Made by a program: the position numbers and the translations under genes. The notes under the pieces were generated by a model. That model was not told the DNA's origin, searched no databases, and saw only the letters and a program-made list of their open reading frames with translations. A stretch of 32,500 nucleotides of DNA, taken from the NCBI GenBank assembly GCA_002005505.1, contig KV908402.1, positions 441,132-473,631 on the forward strand, given 5' to 3'. This DNA is from Botryococcus braunii. Taxonomy: Eukaryota > Chlorophyta > Trebouxiophyceae. Of this stretch, positions 1 to 25,229 are shown in pieces; positions within the stretch are counted from its first letter, which is position 1, and each line of letters opens with the position of its first letter.

Positions 1-43
1 TCTGGTGGTCTGGGCCTTGTTCCTGAATTGTGCATGCACGTGC

Positions 44-45
<2 letters not shown>

Positions 46-114
<69 letters not shown>

Positions 115-131
115 CGCGCGCGCGCGCGCGC
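46..131. repeat. (TG)n microsatellite ending in (CG)n
   Basis: An almost pure TG tract runs to about 110 and is followed by alternating CG to 131. Alternating purine-pyrimidine DNA of this kind can adopt Z-form. Cys-Val and Arg-Ala reading frames across it are artefacts. Confidence 0.97.
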
Positions 132-448
132 CCACAACATGCAGGGAGCCACGGCCCCGCCTTTAGAGAAACGCACGCAACTGTGGTCCAGGTGGTCCAG
201 GGGGTGTGGGAAGGCCTTCTATCAGGCAACTAAGCGAGTCTCATTTAGAGCATAACCACAGCAGCAGTTATAGCAAACATCCGCGATTCTTAACAAAACA
301 CTCTGGCACTGGAAGTCCAATCGAAACGATCGCGGGCTCTGCAAACAAACAGCGAATCCAGCGTGTTCATGAATCTGTGACCGCTAGTGCGGGCAGCCTT
401 ATAAAGTGTGCACAAGGACCCTGAGGGGGTGGGGGAGGGCGCAGGAGC

Positions 449-2271
449 ATGCTGCCGAAAGCAAGGGAGCAAGCACCTGGGAGCATGGAGGGACCGGAGC
501 CCGGGGGGAACTACCCCTCCTTCATCCGTGTGGTGCCCATCCAGCAGACGGGCCGGGCCCTCCCGGCCCCCACCTCTGACTCCTCCATGGACGCAATGTT
601 CATGTCCGGCAACTTTGTGCGCCAGAAAGACACTGGTGGCATAGGTGGGTGCTCTCATGCTCACTAAGAGGCATCCGCACTTACGCTCGTGCGATTCTGA
701 GCACGCTGGATTGCTGCTCATGTGAACGCTCGCAGTATTCGCTTTCCATACTGCGAGAACGGCTAGTACTCGTTCTGAGCACATATGCGGATGCCCTCTT
801 GTGCTTTGTACCAGTTAGCAGCACACGGGGACAGTGGTTGCACAGGCTCTCATGCTTTCTGACTGCTGGGCTTGCTTCGTGATGTCCCAAGGACAGCTGG
901 GTTGGCAGGGGTGATGTCGAGGGTGTTTGGAGGTTGGGAATTGCACATGATCCAGACTGCAGGTGCGGGTGGCAAGGGTGAGGCTGAAAGGTGCCTTGCG
1001 GGGTGTGATGCATCATAACACGCACAACACCTGGAGAGGCATGCGGCGAGGGGGAGGCTGAAGGTGTCTAGCAGGGTGGGATGTGATTGATACAGACACA
1101 ACTAGGGGTGGTGAGGGTAACGCTGGGAGTGATTTGGGGGGTTCGGATGCACATAATGCAGACAAGAGGTGAGGCTGAAATGTGTGTGGCGAGCGGGGAT
1201 GTACGTGGGGCAGACTACAGCTGCGGGTGCATGGACTACGGCTTCCGGCGGGACAGGGAGGCCTGGGAAGCGAGCGATGGGGCAGTGTACATGATCCGCG
1301 AGCTGGCGGGGCTGGACCCTGCTGCGACCACCTCCCTGCTGCCGGACCTGGCGGACATCGCCCGTCTGGACCACTTTGAGAACAGCTGGCGGCTGCGGGA
1401 GACCATCTGGAAGCAGCTGCCCAAAATTGCTGAGAGGCTCGGGAAGAAGGTCGGGCACCTCCCACAATCGGTCACTGAGAATATTGTCCCCAAATATCCA
1501 GAACAAGTTAATTATCAGAATATTGTGTCAGAATATCGGCGGTCTCAGAATATCGTCGGTCTCAGAATTTTGTCTCAGAATATCCCGTTCAAAATAGTTA
1601 TCATCGTCTCCTCCCCCCACATGCAGTCTCCCCCCCCCCCCCCTCCCTTTTCGTCCCAGAATATGTATTCTGAAAGTCTGTGACCATTGTAGTCCTTGAG
1701 CGGATTTCAAAGGTATCAAAGCCTCGTGCTGTGTTCAAGAAACAGTGGTGGAGAAAACATGGGTGTCGCAGTAGTTGGTCATTTGGGTATCTGGCTTAGC
1801 ATGGGAGGGACATCGTGTTTAGGAAAGACCGTGGGCCCGGAAGAGCAGGGGGCCCTCGCATGGCCGCACATTTGTACACTCTAACAGTAACTAAAAATCT
1901 AATGTCTTGCCACTTATGGTTGTTTATTGTAAGGGAACTGGGTAAAACCGTGTATGTATCAGCGACGTACTGGTTATTTTCTTTCTTTCCTGAACATAAA
2001 ACATAAGAACAAAGCCAGGAAAGATGTTGGTAATGACCTCGATAACGCTGTGTGTCCATTGCAGGCCTTCAAGCCGTATCTGGAAGACCTAATAGAGCCC
2101 ATGTTCCGCTCCCTCACCTGTGGGCAGCCTCTGTGTCAAGCAGCAGCGGGAGCCTGCATCGCTGCGATGCGGGACTTTCTTGGGCCCAGCATTTGGGCGG
2201 GCCGGTTGACGCCTGAGCAACAGGACCTCATGATGCGGAGCCCCGACGTTCTCCCCCGGAGCCAGAGGTAG
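449..2271 (+). CDS. HEAT-like helical repeat protein, three-exon model
   Basis: Three exons join in phase: 449-644, 1214-1449 and 2065-2271, giving 212 aa and a TAG stop. The junctions are G|GTGGGT, CAG|AC, AAG|GTCGGG and GCAG|GCC, with phase 1 at the first intron and phase 0 at the second. The first 70 residues are loop-like. The rest is amphipathic helices, with segments such as AVYMIRELAGLDPAATTSLL, HFENSWRLRETIWKQL and FKPYLEDLIEPMFRSL. This resembles HEAT/armadillo repeats, but I recognise no named family. ATG449 is the first in frame, but GCGCAG lies just upstream, so this could be an internal exon of a longer gene. The TAG is also part of a possible donor (CAGAG|GTAGTG), so the 3' end may be longer too. 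A coding-like stretch at 3091-3194, bounded by CCAG and GTAGCT, is a candidate later exon, but its phase does not fit the donor at 2267. The function is unknown. Confidence 0.6.
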
Positions 2272-3670
2272 TGGAGGTGGGCCAAAGAAAGGGTACTGGA
2301 GGAGTGGGGGAGGGGGTTTGGGATCCTCAAAAGACACTGCGCGCTGTCTTCCTGGAGATGGAAGGGGAAAAGGGGGGAGCAGGAGACAGAGATGGCAGAG
2401 GAGCACAAGCGAGGGATGGGAGGGAGTGGCAGGCAACCCCACAGACAGACGTACACACACACAGAGAGGGAGGGGAGTTGGAGGGAGGGATGCAGAGAGT
2501 GGGAGAGGGAGGGAGAGGGCGTGCGTGCGCTGTTCAACTCTGAGCCGCATGATGGTTTTGCTATTTCACATGGGTGCATTTTACGATGCAGGTCTGCCTT
2601 GGTTGGAGCCCAAATGAGCCACTTGTCGAATTGCATACGGTTTCAACTAAGATCAGGATGCCACCTGGCATTGGCATCGGCTTGGGGGCCATCTAGTTAT
2701 ATGTGACTGCCTCGCAGTGCATGCTTCTTGTCCCATTTAGCGGGGTAATAATCCGGCAAACATCAGGATGCCGACTTTGTAACCCATGAGGCGTGATGGG
2801 CGTAGAGCCGCAGGCGGTGTATGCGCACAGCAAGGAGCCAGTTCATCTGTCAGATTTTTAAGCTCAGTGACTTAGCTACACATTCTGAGTAGGTCGATCA
2901 AAAACCTTTCAGGTGGCCTGGTCTTAAGGGCGTGAGCCAAATATACGCATATACTCTGTAAAATAAGTGTATACCATACAGTAAGCGTATGAAAAGGTCA
3001 CAGACTTATACAGAGGTGAGGGAGGGGTCCACCTGCTGGTGAGGGAGGGGTCCACCTGCTGGTGCGGGAAGGAACCCAGCGCAATTCCAGGTCCCAAACC
3101 TCGAGGGTGTCATGCAGCATGGCATTGGGGACATCGGCATGGTGCACGCACTCTTGCAGGATACCACGAGGAGCAGGACTGCGGCCGTGAAGAGGTAGCT
3201 CACATGGTAATAGGTAAGGGATACCGCATCCCAACCTATCATCGTTCAGATGTGAACTATGAGATGACTCAGGTGGTATATCATTACGGGAGTCTTTCTG
3301 TAGCAATGTCAGTTATGAATATTTTCTCATACAGTGTCTTGTCACAGTGCATTGAGCAATACTAATTCAGGCGAGAGGTATCAACACATCAACGAACATG
3401 AGTGTTGGGACAATGCGTAGAACCGGAAACACCCAGATACATTATACTTGCACATAAATACTCTAGGTGTCAACGGGACCGAGGCACGGTTTCTGCCAGG
3501 CGTCCAGATGGGAAGGTAAAGCCTTCACTCCCTCTGTTTCAGACGACGAGGCCCATATATGCCGCCATCAGGACAAACCGTAATGCAACTGAGTTTCTTA
3601 AAAGCTGACTATTTGCACATTTAGTAAAAAAGGGGAGCCCTAACATATGGCCTACCGCTGCTAGTCTGTC
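2272..3670. other. Mostly non-coding, one doubtful exon
   Basis: This stretch contains a purine-rich segment (2270-2520) and no convincing long coding region. The only coding-like piece is 3091-3194 on the plus strand, with an acceptor-like CCAG before it and a donor-like GTAGCT after it. It reads VPNLEGVMQHGIGDIGMVHA at its start. Confidence 0.4.
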
Positions 3671-3750
3671 AGTGCATTCATTCTTGCATCCCAGCAGACA
3701 ATTCTACCAGCAAGACTGCCTCGAGGCCAAAGTGTTTCTCTCGTGTTCCC

Positions 3751-3815
3751 ATCCCCCCCCCCCGCCCCCCCCCCCGGGGGGGGGGGGGGAAACCTACCCT
3801 ACACGCGCGCGCGCG

Positions 3816-3883
<68 letters not shown>
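3751..3883. repeat. C-tract/G-tract, (CG)n and (CA)n compound repeat
   Basis: Roughly two dozen C (one G interruption) abut about 14 G, forming a homopolymer palindrome. A short unique stretch follows, then (CG)n at about 3804-3825 and (CA)n at about 3826-3883. Confidence 0.95.
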
Positions 3884-3884
<1 letters not shown>

Positions 3885-3985
3885 CATTTAGCTCGAGAGT
3901 TTACATGACTCCGTGTGAGGGTCTTCCGGCTGTGCACCGCTCCTTGTAGGTGCCTGAATTCACAAACCCCTGCAGCTGAGCTATA

Positions 3986-4228
3986 TCATTCCTTCACCTC
4001 GCTTTGATTAGACAGAGCATTGCTGAGCAGCAATGCAAACAATTTCCTCAGCGTCTGGAGTAGCTGAGACTTACGGTCTGTTTCAGAGAGGATCACAAAC
4101 TTAAACCCTCGCACATTCTGCGATTTGGAGTGCGTATTAACATTTTCGAAACCTGCATTCTTGCCCGCAACAAGAGTATGGGGTGCGTTCAAAAATTCAC
4201 TTCGTGAATGACTGAGACACATATACAA
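3986..4228 (-). CDS. Possible terminal exon, unidentified protein
   Basis: An open frame on the minus strand ends in TGA at 3986. Its second half, including the segment GFKFVILSETDRKSQLLQTL, looks like a beta-strand followed by an amphipathic helix and is coding-like. No upstream exon could be joined with confidence. A strong donor-like GTAAGT lies inside the frame, so the true exon may be shorter. The beta-helix pattern vaguely recalls longin-type trafficking proteins, but this is too weak for a family call. Confidence 0.22.
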   Translation of the reverse strand: MYMCLSHSRSEFLNAPHTLVAGKNAGFENVNTHSKSQNVRGFKFVILSETDRKSQLLQTLRKLFALLLSNALSNQSEVKE

Positions 4229-5550
4229 AACAGCAAGTCATGTCATTTCAGACAGACGGCACGCCCTCAGCAAATGTTCATGCACACATCTCTTGCTTGA
4301 AGGTGAACAACAACTCACGGTCTTCCCATTTTCAACAATCAATCAAGAAATAGCCATATATGACAAGATCGAAAAACTTCCAAGCCCAGACACCCCCAGC
4401 TTTAGATTTGTATGGCTACGCAATCTATGGATCGGCTTACTAGCACCAACCCTTTCCACCACCTGCAAATTCCACGCTCCTGTCTCCACACTTGCGAAAC
4501 CTGCAGCTTGGATGACCATGCCAGGTGGAATATTACTGATAGTCACGAAACTCTCGTTGCAAGCCACTACCAAGAACCACATGCCAATTGTCACTGCAGC
4601 TGCTGTACACCATCAAAGCAATGTGAGTCTCAGAAGTCCAACATGTTTCAACCAAGGAACGGACACATTTGAGTTGCTCATAAATAAGCAACCAGACATG
4701 ATGTCAAGGTTTTGAGTCACGGGATTTGAAAAGCCCACATGAGGATTGTCTTGCAAAATCAGTATGTACCATTCCATGCATACCACCATACATCCGGGGC
4801 AGGGTATCACAAAAGCCTCTGCGACCTCAAAACAACCCATCAAGGGACTTCAGGATGCCACACCTCTCTCGACACAGCACCCTGCACCTCTAGCAGGAAC
4901 CAGCAGTGGTCATGGAATTGCATATTGCCCAATGGACCAACAAACCAGAAACCAGTCGAGGACCACCCCATTGGTTCTTCTCAATTTCTCCTTGGAGCGT
5001 TCTTCAATGTTTACTTCTCTGCAAGCAGGTTATATAAGCAGGCTTTATATAGGGCTCTCTCTTGGCCCTTCCGGCAAATGTAGGGAACCTCGAAACTTCC
5101 ATCTGGCGGGCTTTTCAAACCCACTCTCGTGATCTGTCGTCATGGCCGACAGCATGAAACCACAGACCTCCAAGGACAGCCCCAAGTAGCAACTCCCAAA
5201 CGCCTCTCCTAGATGTGCCCTGCAATATTACTGAGTAACTTGCACAAAGTGCATGCCCTTTGTACCAGTTGCTCCCCCTGCTAGTAATCCCATATGCACT
5301 CTCCCAACAAGCAACAGCTATCTCCCAGAATACCCAGTCCTCAGAAGTCCTTAGGCAGCAACATCACAATGCATTTCAGATAGCTTCAGAACTCACGTGC
5401 CTGGAGACACTGGCAATACAAGGGTGAGTGCTCCTTCCAGCCATAATGGCCCTTGCCAAAAATTCTCCAGCGGTGCTTTCTTATCCACCTCTACAAAAAC
5501 TCCCTCCTTTTTTGTAGCATGCAGCCCTTCATGCCTCTGTACATCTGGCT
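4229..5550. other. Intergenic, nothing convincing
   Basis: Several open frames under 140 codons exist on both strands (for example 4293-4715 plus and 4343-4594 minus). None has clear protein-like composition combined with splice signals. There are no long simple repeats here. Confidence 0.4.
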
Positions 5551-10177
<4,627 letters not shown>

Positions 10178-10385
10178 AGTAGAACAGCACAACTGAAGCT
10201 CAACAACAGAATGTAGGAGATCCCAGCACCCCCTTGGCCACCGCAAGCAGAACTGCCATCACTCGCCTCTGAAAGACCCTACATCCAATCGAATGCTGAA
10301 CTGCAGTTGTGAGTAAGGGTGTTGCATTACCAATGGCTGTTCATCTGTTAGCTCAACTAAATGGGGGGACATCCATACAGGGCGT

Positions 10386-10549
10386 CCCGGCCGGGGACCT
10401 GGCCCTGATCAGGTGCGTCGGATTCCGACGGTAGGAAGTTCGTTGTACAGTGCGATACTGTACCTCGCAGTTTTGATCCGGATCCCGAACCTGGACTCCA
10501 GGACCTGGAGAGAGTGACATCATGTTACTAACATGAGGTTAACAATGTT
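10386..10549. promoter_or_regulatory. Palindrome cluster in divergent intergenic region
   Basis: Consecutive palindromes are CCCGGCCGGG (10386-10395), CCTGATCAGG (10404-10413), CGTCGGA-t-TCCGACG (10416-10430), GTACAGT-5nt-ACTGTAC (10445-10463), GATCCGGATC (10475-10484), CCTGGA-c-TCCAGG (10490-10502), CATGTTA-c-TAACATG (10521-10535), GTTAAC (10538-10543) and AACA-a-TGTT (10541-10549). They sit between the two divergent start codons (10177 minus, 10945 plus). A regulatory role is inferred from position only. Confidence 0.55.
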
Positions 10550-10944
10550 GACAATGCGAAAGCCCAATTGGACAGGAATTCAAGGATAACTGAACGTGGG
10601 CCGACAAGTTCGGGTTTTTTTGTTAATACGTACATGGCATAAGAAGTTTCCCGGATTGATCGACGCTAAATAGTGGTTTCAGTCAAGTGTCGAAGGATAA
10701 CGGTGCATCGGTCTACGAGGTTGCGAACCTGTGTAATTTGACATTTGCATGTACTCTTATTAATTCTATATTCATCCTTGATGTACCCCAGGTACTTATG
10801 AGGCTTTGGTCATTAGTGCCATACGAAGCAGGTAAAATAGTTGACACGCCGTTCCGGTTGGTCTATCGCAGAAACCATGTCATGACCATTGCTGTTTCCA
10901 TATATCCTTTATTTTTGGACGGGGATTGATTTCGATTGTAAAAT

Positions 10945-14187
<3,243 letters not shown>

Positions 14188-15922
14188 GTCGCACAGTGGT
14201 GATTGGATTGGTATGTCTTAAAGAACTTAGTTTTTGTTTTCCTGTGGGGACCATTATACGGATCCTCCTTCTTGCAGTGCCAGGATATGTCTTGTACAAA
14301 AACTTTTTGCCTCTCCCTCCCCCTCCCCGCCCCCCCCCCCCCTTTTTGCCTTTGCGTGAGGGATTGTACGAATGTTTCAGTGAGTTAAAGCTAATAGTTT
14401 AGTTACAACGTTAGTCTGTGCAGGCCAGCACCATTTGATTTGAGCATGATAGTGGTAAATGCTATCGCATGTGCACCAAGTTGATGTCAATGTCAATGGC
14501 ACTCTTTAGGCCCACGTGGTCAGCGGGCAAACCACATATATTTGATGGAGATATGCATGTCCCAATCATGTCTACGGTTGCTGCTATGTTACTATGTATA
14601 CGTGTGGATCTGGTGTGGGTCACGCGGCTGAGAGACCTCGCTGACAGATTTGTCACCAAGACCCTTGGCACCTAGTGGATAGATAATCCTGCCTGCCTGA
14701 GTTAATGGTGTTTTCCTGCAGTGCAATGCTGATGCTGGGTTTTGCTTGATTTTGAATGATGTCCTGACATGAAGTGTGATGGGGATGGAGCAACTAGGCA
14801 TACTTGAGGTTAATAGCTGCTTGCATCACTGAGGGTATACACCCGTACATACTTTAGGAGTGCTTGCGGATGTTAGGATGTGACACCTACACCTGGCAGA
14901 GCACACGGGGAGTTGTGTGCATGCTCAGAATTTGGCAACCCGATCCTGTAAAATCTGTGTCCAAGTGGGTTTACGTAATTGAAGTGCTTTAGCTTTATAA
15001 CCCCAGGTCAAATGAGGTCATCGAGTAGCAGCACGTGGTAAATTTGTAAAATCCGTTTTTCACAAGTGTTTGCTCACCGCAACTCATGCAAAAGGAACTG
15101 TGCGGCACAGCGTGAGGTGCACACGCTGATGTTGGCTGAACAAGACAGACTGACTCGGAGCATACTACGATGCATTGCTAAACTAGAACAGCTTGAGCAC
15201 AAGCTCCATGTTCTGTCTCTCCAGGGACTGTTTGGCAGTTGGTATTGCTTCCGAGCACATTGGCCATGATGGCTGTTACTTATGGGGAAGTCAACCTCGT
15301 CCCGTTTTTCTTTTCTTTTTTCTCCCCCCCCCCCTTGATAGAAGTGCTCCCTCAGTCCTGACTCGTGCACAAGTACAGTCCTTCTGCTATAAACGGAGAT
15401 CCTGGCTCTTGTGCCCCTCACCCCGGTAGGATCGCTACATGGGGGTTGAGAGGATGAGAAGTAACGTAATGTTTGACCAGCTCAGAGGGCATGATGAGAT
15501 GAGCATATGCCCACTGGGTAGCCTAATCGGGACTCAGAAGGCGCAAGACGCTTAAGCAGCGCGAACGGCACCATGCGTAAGGAAGAACGACGAGACAGCT
15601 TTATATGGGCAGCACGAGTAATGGGCTGCAGCCAAGTCCATGTACAGGGGGTATGCCGGACCAAACCTGGAAAGGAACATACAAAGGCAATGACGGCACG
15701 TTGGCGTTATGTATGAACAAAAAAACATCTCCTGCCCACCGGACATACACTTAGCTCTGTTCCACGACCCAGCATAAGCTAGAGGCGCATAGGAACACCA
15801 CAGGCAAGCCATACTCGCTGATTTGTACATCCCCCTCGGAGGTCCTCACGTGTGTGAAGGATACGTTAGTCCGGCCTGCAATGTGCCACCCCCGGTTTGT
15901 GGTATGCACTATGCGAGTCTGC
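14188..15922. other. Mostly non-coding; weak coiled-coil exon candidate
   Basis: No firm gene is seen. Positions 15110-15225 on the plus strand follow GCACAG and end at TCTCCAG. They read as a charged helical stretch (LAEQDRLTRSILRCIAKLEQ) that could be a coiled-coil exon, but no partner exons were found. The rest is AT/GC-balanced DNA with short C-runs. Confidence 0.35.
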
Positions 15923-16196
15923 TCATTGGGTGCATGAGGGGGGGGGGGGGGGGGCGGGCTTCATTGGGTGCATGAAGGGGGGGGGGGGGGCTTCATTGGG
16001 TGCATGAAGGGGGGGGACTTCATTGGGTGCATGAGGGGGGGGGGGGGGGGCTTCATTGGGTGCATGAAAGGGGGGGGGGGGCTTCATTGGGTGCATGAAA
16101 GGGGGGGGGGCTTCATTGGGTGCATGAAAGGGGGGGGGCTTCATTGGGTGCATGAGAAGGGGGGGGGGGGGGGGGGGCTTCATTGGGTGCATGAAG
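15923..16196. repeat. Minisatellite with variable G-runs, nine units
   Basis: Nine units each carry the conserved block CATTGGGTGCATGA followed by a G-run of about 7 to 19 and CTT. Most of the length variation is in the G-run. The Gly-rich open frame across it is an artefact. Confidence 0.95.
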
Positions 16197-16376
16197 TGGT
16201 TTCACCCCAGGTTTGTATCCTGCAACGTACCTTTGGCTGTAAATTTCGTTGGGATTCCTGACAGATGTGGCTGGCGTCCTAAATCAGGTTGTTAGGTGCT
16301 GCATGCAGGCAACTGGTCCTTTGGCGTGATGGGGTCATATCTGGCGACACCGTTCTGGAAATCATTTGAAATTGGG

Positions 16377-16377
<1 letters not shown>

Positions 16378-16453
<76 letters not shown>

Positions 16454-16468
16454 GGGGTGTGGGTGTGT

Positions 16469-16543
<75 letters not shown>
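16378..16543. repeat. Interrupted (TG)n microsatellite
   Basis: Two long TG tracts are separated by a diverged ACTGGGGTGTGGGTG segment near 16451. Confidence 0.96.
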
Positions 16544-16544
<1 letters not shown>

Positions 16545-17392
16545 ACGCGAACACAGTTGTGTTTTTGTGTTTGTTGAGTAGATTCTGTAAAGAGTGGTTA
16601 AGGTTCTAGAGCGGGGAAAATCTATACTTGCATTCCTCTTCTTGGACATGGCAGTGATTCCATTCCGTCTCTACCGGGGAATTAATCACCCTTTATATAG
16701 TTTATTAAAAACAAAACATCTCATTACTCTCACCCCCCCCCCCCAACTTTCAAGTTCTTTCTGTCAACAAAAGAAGTTTTCCACTGATCTCATAGGCATT
16801 TCTGTGGGATCAGCAGGATCTCGAAGCTCGGAAATTGGAGGCTTGAAGTTCCTGAGACGGGGGAGGGATTGGACCCCTGTTCAGTTGCGAATGACAGTGC
16901 TAAGCTGTTTAACTGTGCCCTTCCAAGTTCACCATCGTGAACTTGCAAATACGCCAGAAAAGTTGCTGCGCATGGCTTCCTGTAGCCTCTTCAACAGATC
17001 CCGGCGTCAGAGGCTGAACTTGCACGAAGCATTGACTAATGCACCCGGCAACAATCGCTTTGCCCTTCCCTTGTCTAATGCAGCCGCTGGCACTCGAATG
17101 GGCCCATTCACACGTCTTTCTCGAGATTTGGGTTACGGAAGAACAGCCCCCGGGGGAGTACAGCGGCCAATTCGTTGCGACGTCTTGCCCCCGGAAGGTG
17201 CAGTAATCCCAAAACTGCACCCAATAGCCGTACCATGTGGGGCACGTATTGATCGTGTCGTACACATTTTCTAGAAGGGTGCGTGCGCATGAAAAATCAG
17301 CTTTCTGATACAATGCCTTATGAGGGCGACTGCTAGGTAGCAAGGTCGATAGAAAAAGAGGGACTTGGAAAAGTATCGTAGCATTGATCACG

Positions 17393-23080
<5,688 letters not shown>

Positions 23081-23086
23081 TTCCTT

Positions 23087-23141
23087 GTTGCCTCCTCAGG
23101 CAACCCTGGTGGGACGTGGCTTTGTTGCCTGAAGAGGCAAC
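23087..23141. repeat. Two adjacent hairpins with identical arms
   Basis: GTTGCCT-cctc-AGGCAAC (23087-23104) and GTTGCCT-gaag-AGGCAAC (23124-23141) lie just after the TGA at 23080. The same arm sequence recurs in larger palindromes near 25163 and 25226. Confidence 0.85.
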
Positions 23142-24360
23142 TCTGGCGCGTACAGCAGTGAATACTTCCTCCCACAGGCTCGACCAGATTTCAGTCGGCC
23201 CAGCCATGCGTGCCGGGTCATGCACACTCCACACATTGTTTTTGGTTCGATGCGTGTTGGCCGAGATTGAGCTGTTCTCAACGAGAGCGAGACGCGCAGG
23301 CGCGGAAAGAGAGACGCGCTGAGAGTTTGAACTGGAGAGAGGCCGATCCACTCGAGCCACATTAGGCAATTCGGGAATTGGGAACTCTCTTGTGACAAAC
23401 GCCGGTGCGGATTTTTCATTCGAGTCTGGCCGGCCACATCGGCTGTGCAGACAGACCAACAAAGAAGAATGCGAAGGTGACAATTTGGTGTCCATTCGGG
23501 ACAGAAAAGGAGAAGAAGCATCTTCACCTTTTGCTTCTACCGGCACTGTCCAGACAGGTCTTCCGGAGCTTTTATCAGGTTCGAGGATCAACATGGTTAA
23601 AATATCAAAGGCTGCTCGCAGTTTGTCTGGGGATTCATGTTAATGCTCAGTGAGGAGGGAAGAAGACTCTGGCTGGGCTGGTGCTTCTGCATCCACTTTT
23701 GTGAAGGAAAAAGTTGTAAAAAACAGGTTTAGGAGGAGTTACTACTGTACTTTGCAAGCTTCTCTGGTCGAGGAAGTTTTTAAAGGATAACGTGTAGTTG
23801 TTGCTCATATGTAGGCGATGTGTCGCATCATGTGATTCACCTCTGCCTCGTGCAGTGTCTAGCCAGCTGCTTGGCCTGAGAGGCAAGGCAAGTCGCCGTG
23901 TGCCGTATGGGGCTCAATTGCCTGGTTGCAATTTGTCATTTTGCAATTTGCAAGTTTGAACACGAAATTAGAGTATCATCCTCGGCAATGTGCACTGTGC
24001 ACAACTACCTGGGCACGTCATGCTGTCTTGCGTGCCACTCACAAAAAGGATGTAGGGAAACTGACCTAGCAGTGCATTTTTCTCCACAAGGTCAGAGTAC
24101 ATTGGAATGTGCTCTGCGCCACCAAATTACTGCTGCATACCCTCAGGTCTGAAAGGTGCTAAACAGCATGTGTCGAAGAAAAAGCAACAAGGACGAAGAT
24201 CACTCTGCAAGTCGTTAGCCACGAAGGGAAGGCAGAAGTCAATAGGATTGGTGTGGATTGGGTTTTGATGGTAATCTGAAGTTCGGCGAACCTACACCAC
24301 TGGGCTCATAAGGCTCCTCATGGAAGTCGCACATGTGTTCTCAATAGAGTAACTTGCTGT
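23142..24360. other. Intergenic, no gene seen
   Basis: Open frames here are short or shadow the preceding terminal exon. I see no supported gene, RNA or long simple repeat. Confidence 0.4.
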
Positions 24361-24868
24361 CATCTAGCCAAAAGCAATTGCTTTTGGCTAGATGGTCATT
24401 TCAAGATCATGTACCAGTGTAAACCGGTACTTGCAATTACTGGTTTACGCTGGCAAATGATCTTGAAATGATCCCGGATCAAAAGTCTGGATGGCAAGCG
24501 GGGCCGAACATTCTCCATTAGCATGAATGTTCGCCCTCAACCTTGATATGCATTTTGTGACAGGGCTTGAGAACGGTTCTAAACTCAATCACCACATGGA
24601 ACAAAATTCTAGATGAAAGGGGCAGGTGCCCCAGTAATATCGTGTCAGAGCTACAGTTTCGGTATATCACGAAGCATGAAAAGTGGTTAGGCACTGGACG
24701 GGTTTTCCGGTGAACATCCTGTCAGACGGTCAGCTTCAGTTTATCACGCAACAAGGCAGCATGGGCAAAGAGTAGTCAAGTCAAGCTTGACCCTGGGGTT
24801 AAGTCAAGGTGGTGTGTGTTCTCGCGCGCGCCCAGGTGCACCCCACACGTGGGGGGGGGGGGGTCAAG

Positions 24869-24870
<2 letters not shown>

Positions 24871-24927
<57 letters not shown>
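24871..24927. repeat. (GT)n microsatellite
   Basis: A pure GT tract preceded by a G-run (24851-24863). Confidence 0.97.
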
Positions 24928-24930
<3 letters not shown>

Positions 24931-25099
24931 GGTAGGCAGGGAGGGCGGGGGTGGGACTGCAATATTGTTCATGCGTCCATGGACGCATCACTGGCATATC
25001 AGTGAATTGTCAATGTGAAATTGCATGGCCTAGGTTTTTCTGCGTGCTCGTGACACGTGTCATCAAGCCTTCTATAGACTATCAAGTCTTGGACATCCA

Positions 25100-25229
25100 C
25101 AACCGCAACATGGAAAATCAGATTGAGGTATTCAAGTTAGATGTACCTCTTTTGAGTAAATTTAATTGAGGTTGCCGACGTAGGCAACCTCAATTACCGC
25201 AACCGCAACATGGAAAATCAGATTGAGGT
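25100..25229. repeat. 30-bp direct repeat with 100-bp period
   Basis: A 30-bp block beginning CAACCGCAACATGGAAAATC occurs at 25100-25129 and again at 25200-25229, exactly 100 bp apart. The second copy runs straight into the palindrome at 25226. Confidence 0.92.

Noticed and set aside
4293..4715. 140-codon plus-strand open frame
   Set aside because: It has a TTG start, no recognisable domain, and competing open frames on the other strand.
10687..10929. 80-codon plus-strand open frame upstream of the deneddylase
   Set aside because: It begins at GTG and no splice phase links it to the ATG at 10945; more likely 5' flanking sequence.
16594..17274. 226-codon plus-strand open frame
   Set aside because: It starts at GTG, not ATG, has no clear domain, and overlaps an equally open minus-strand frame; the evidence does not decide.
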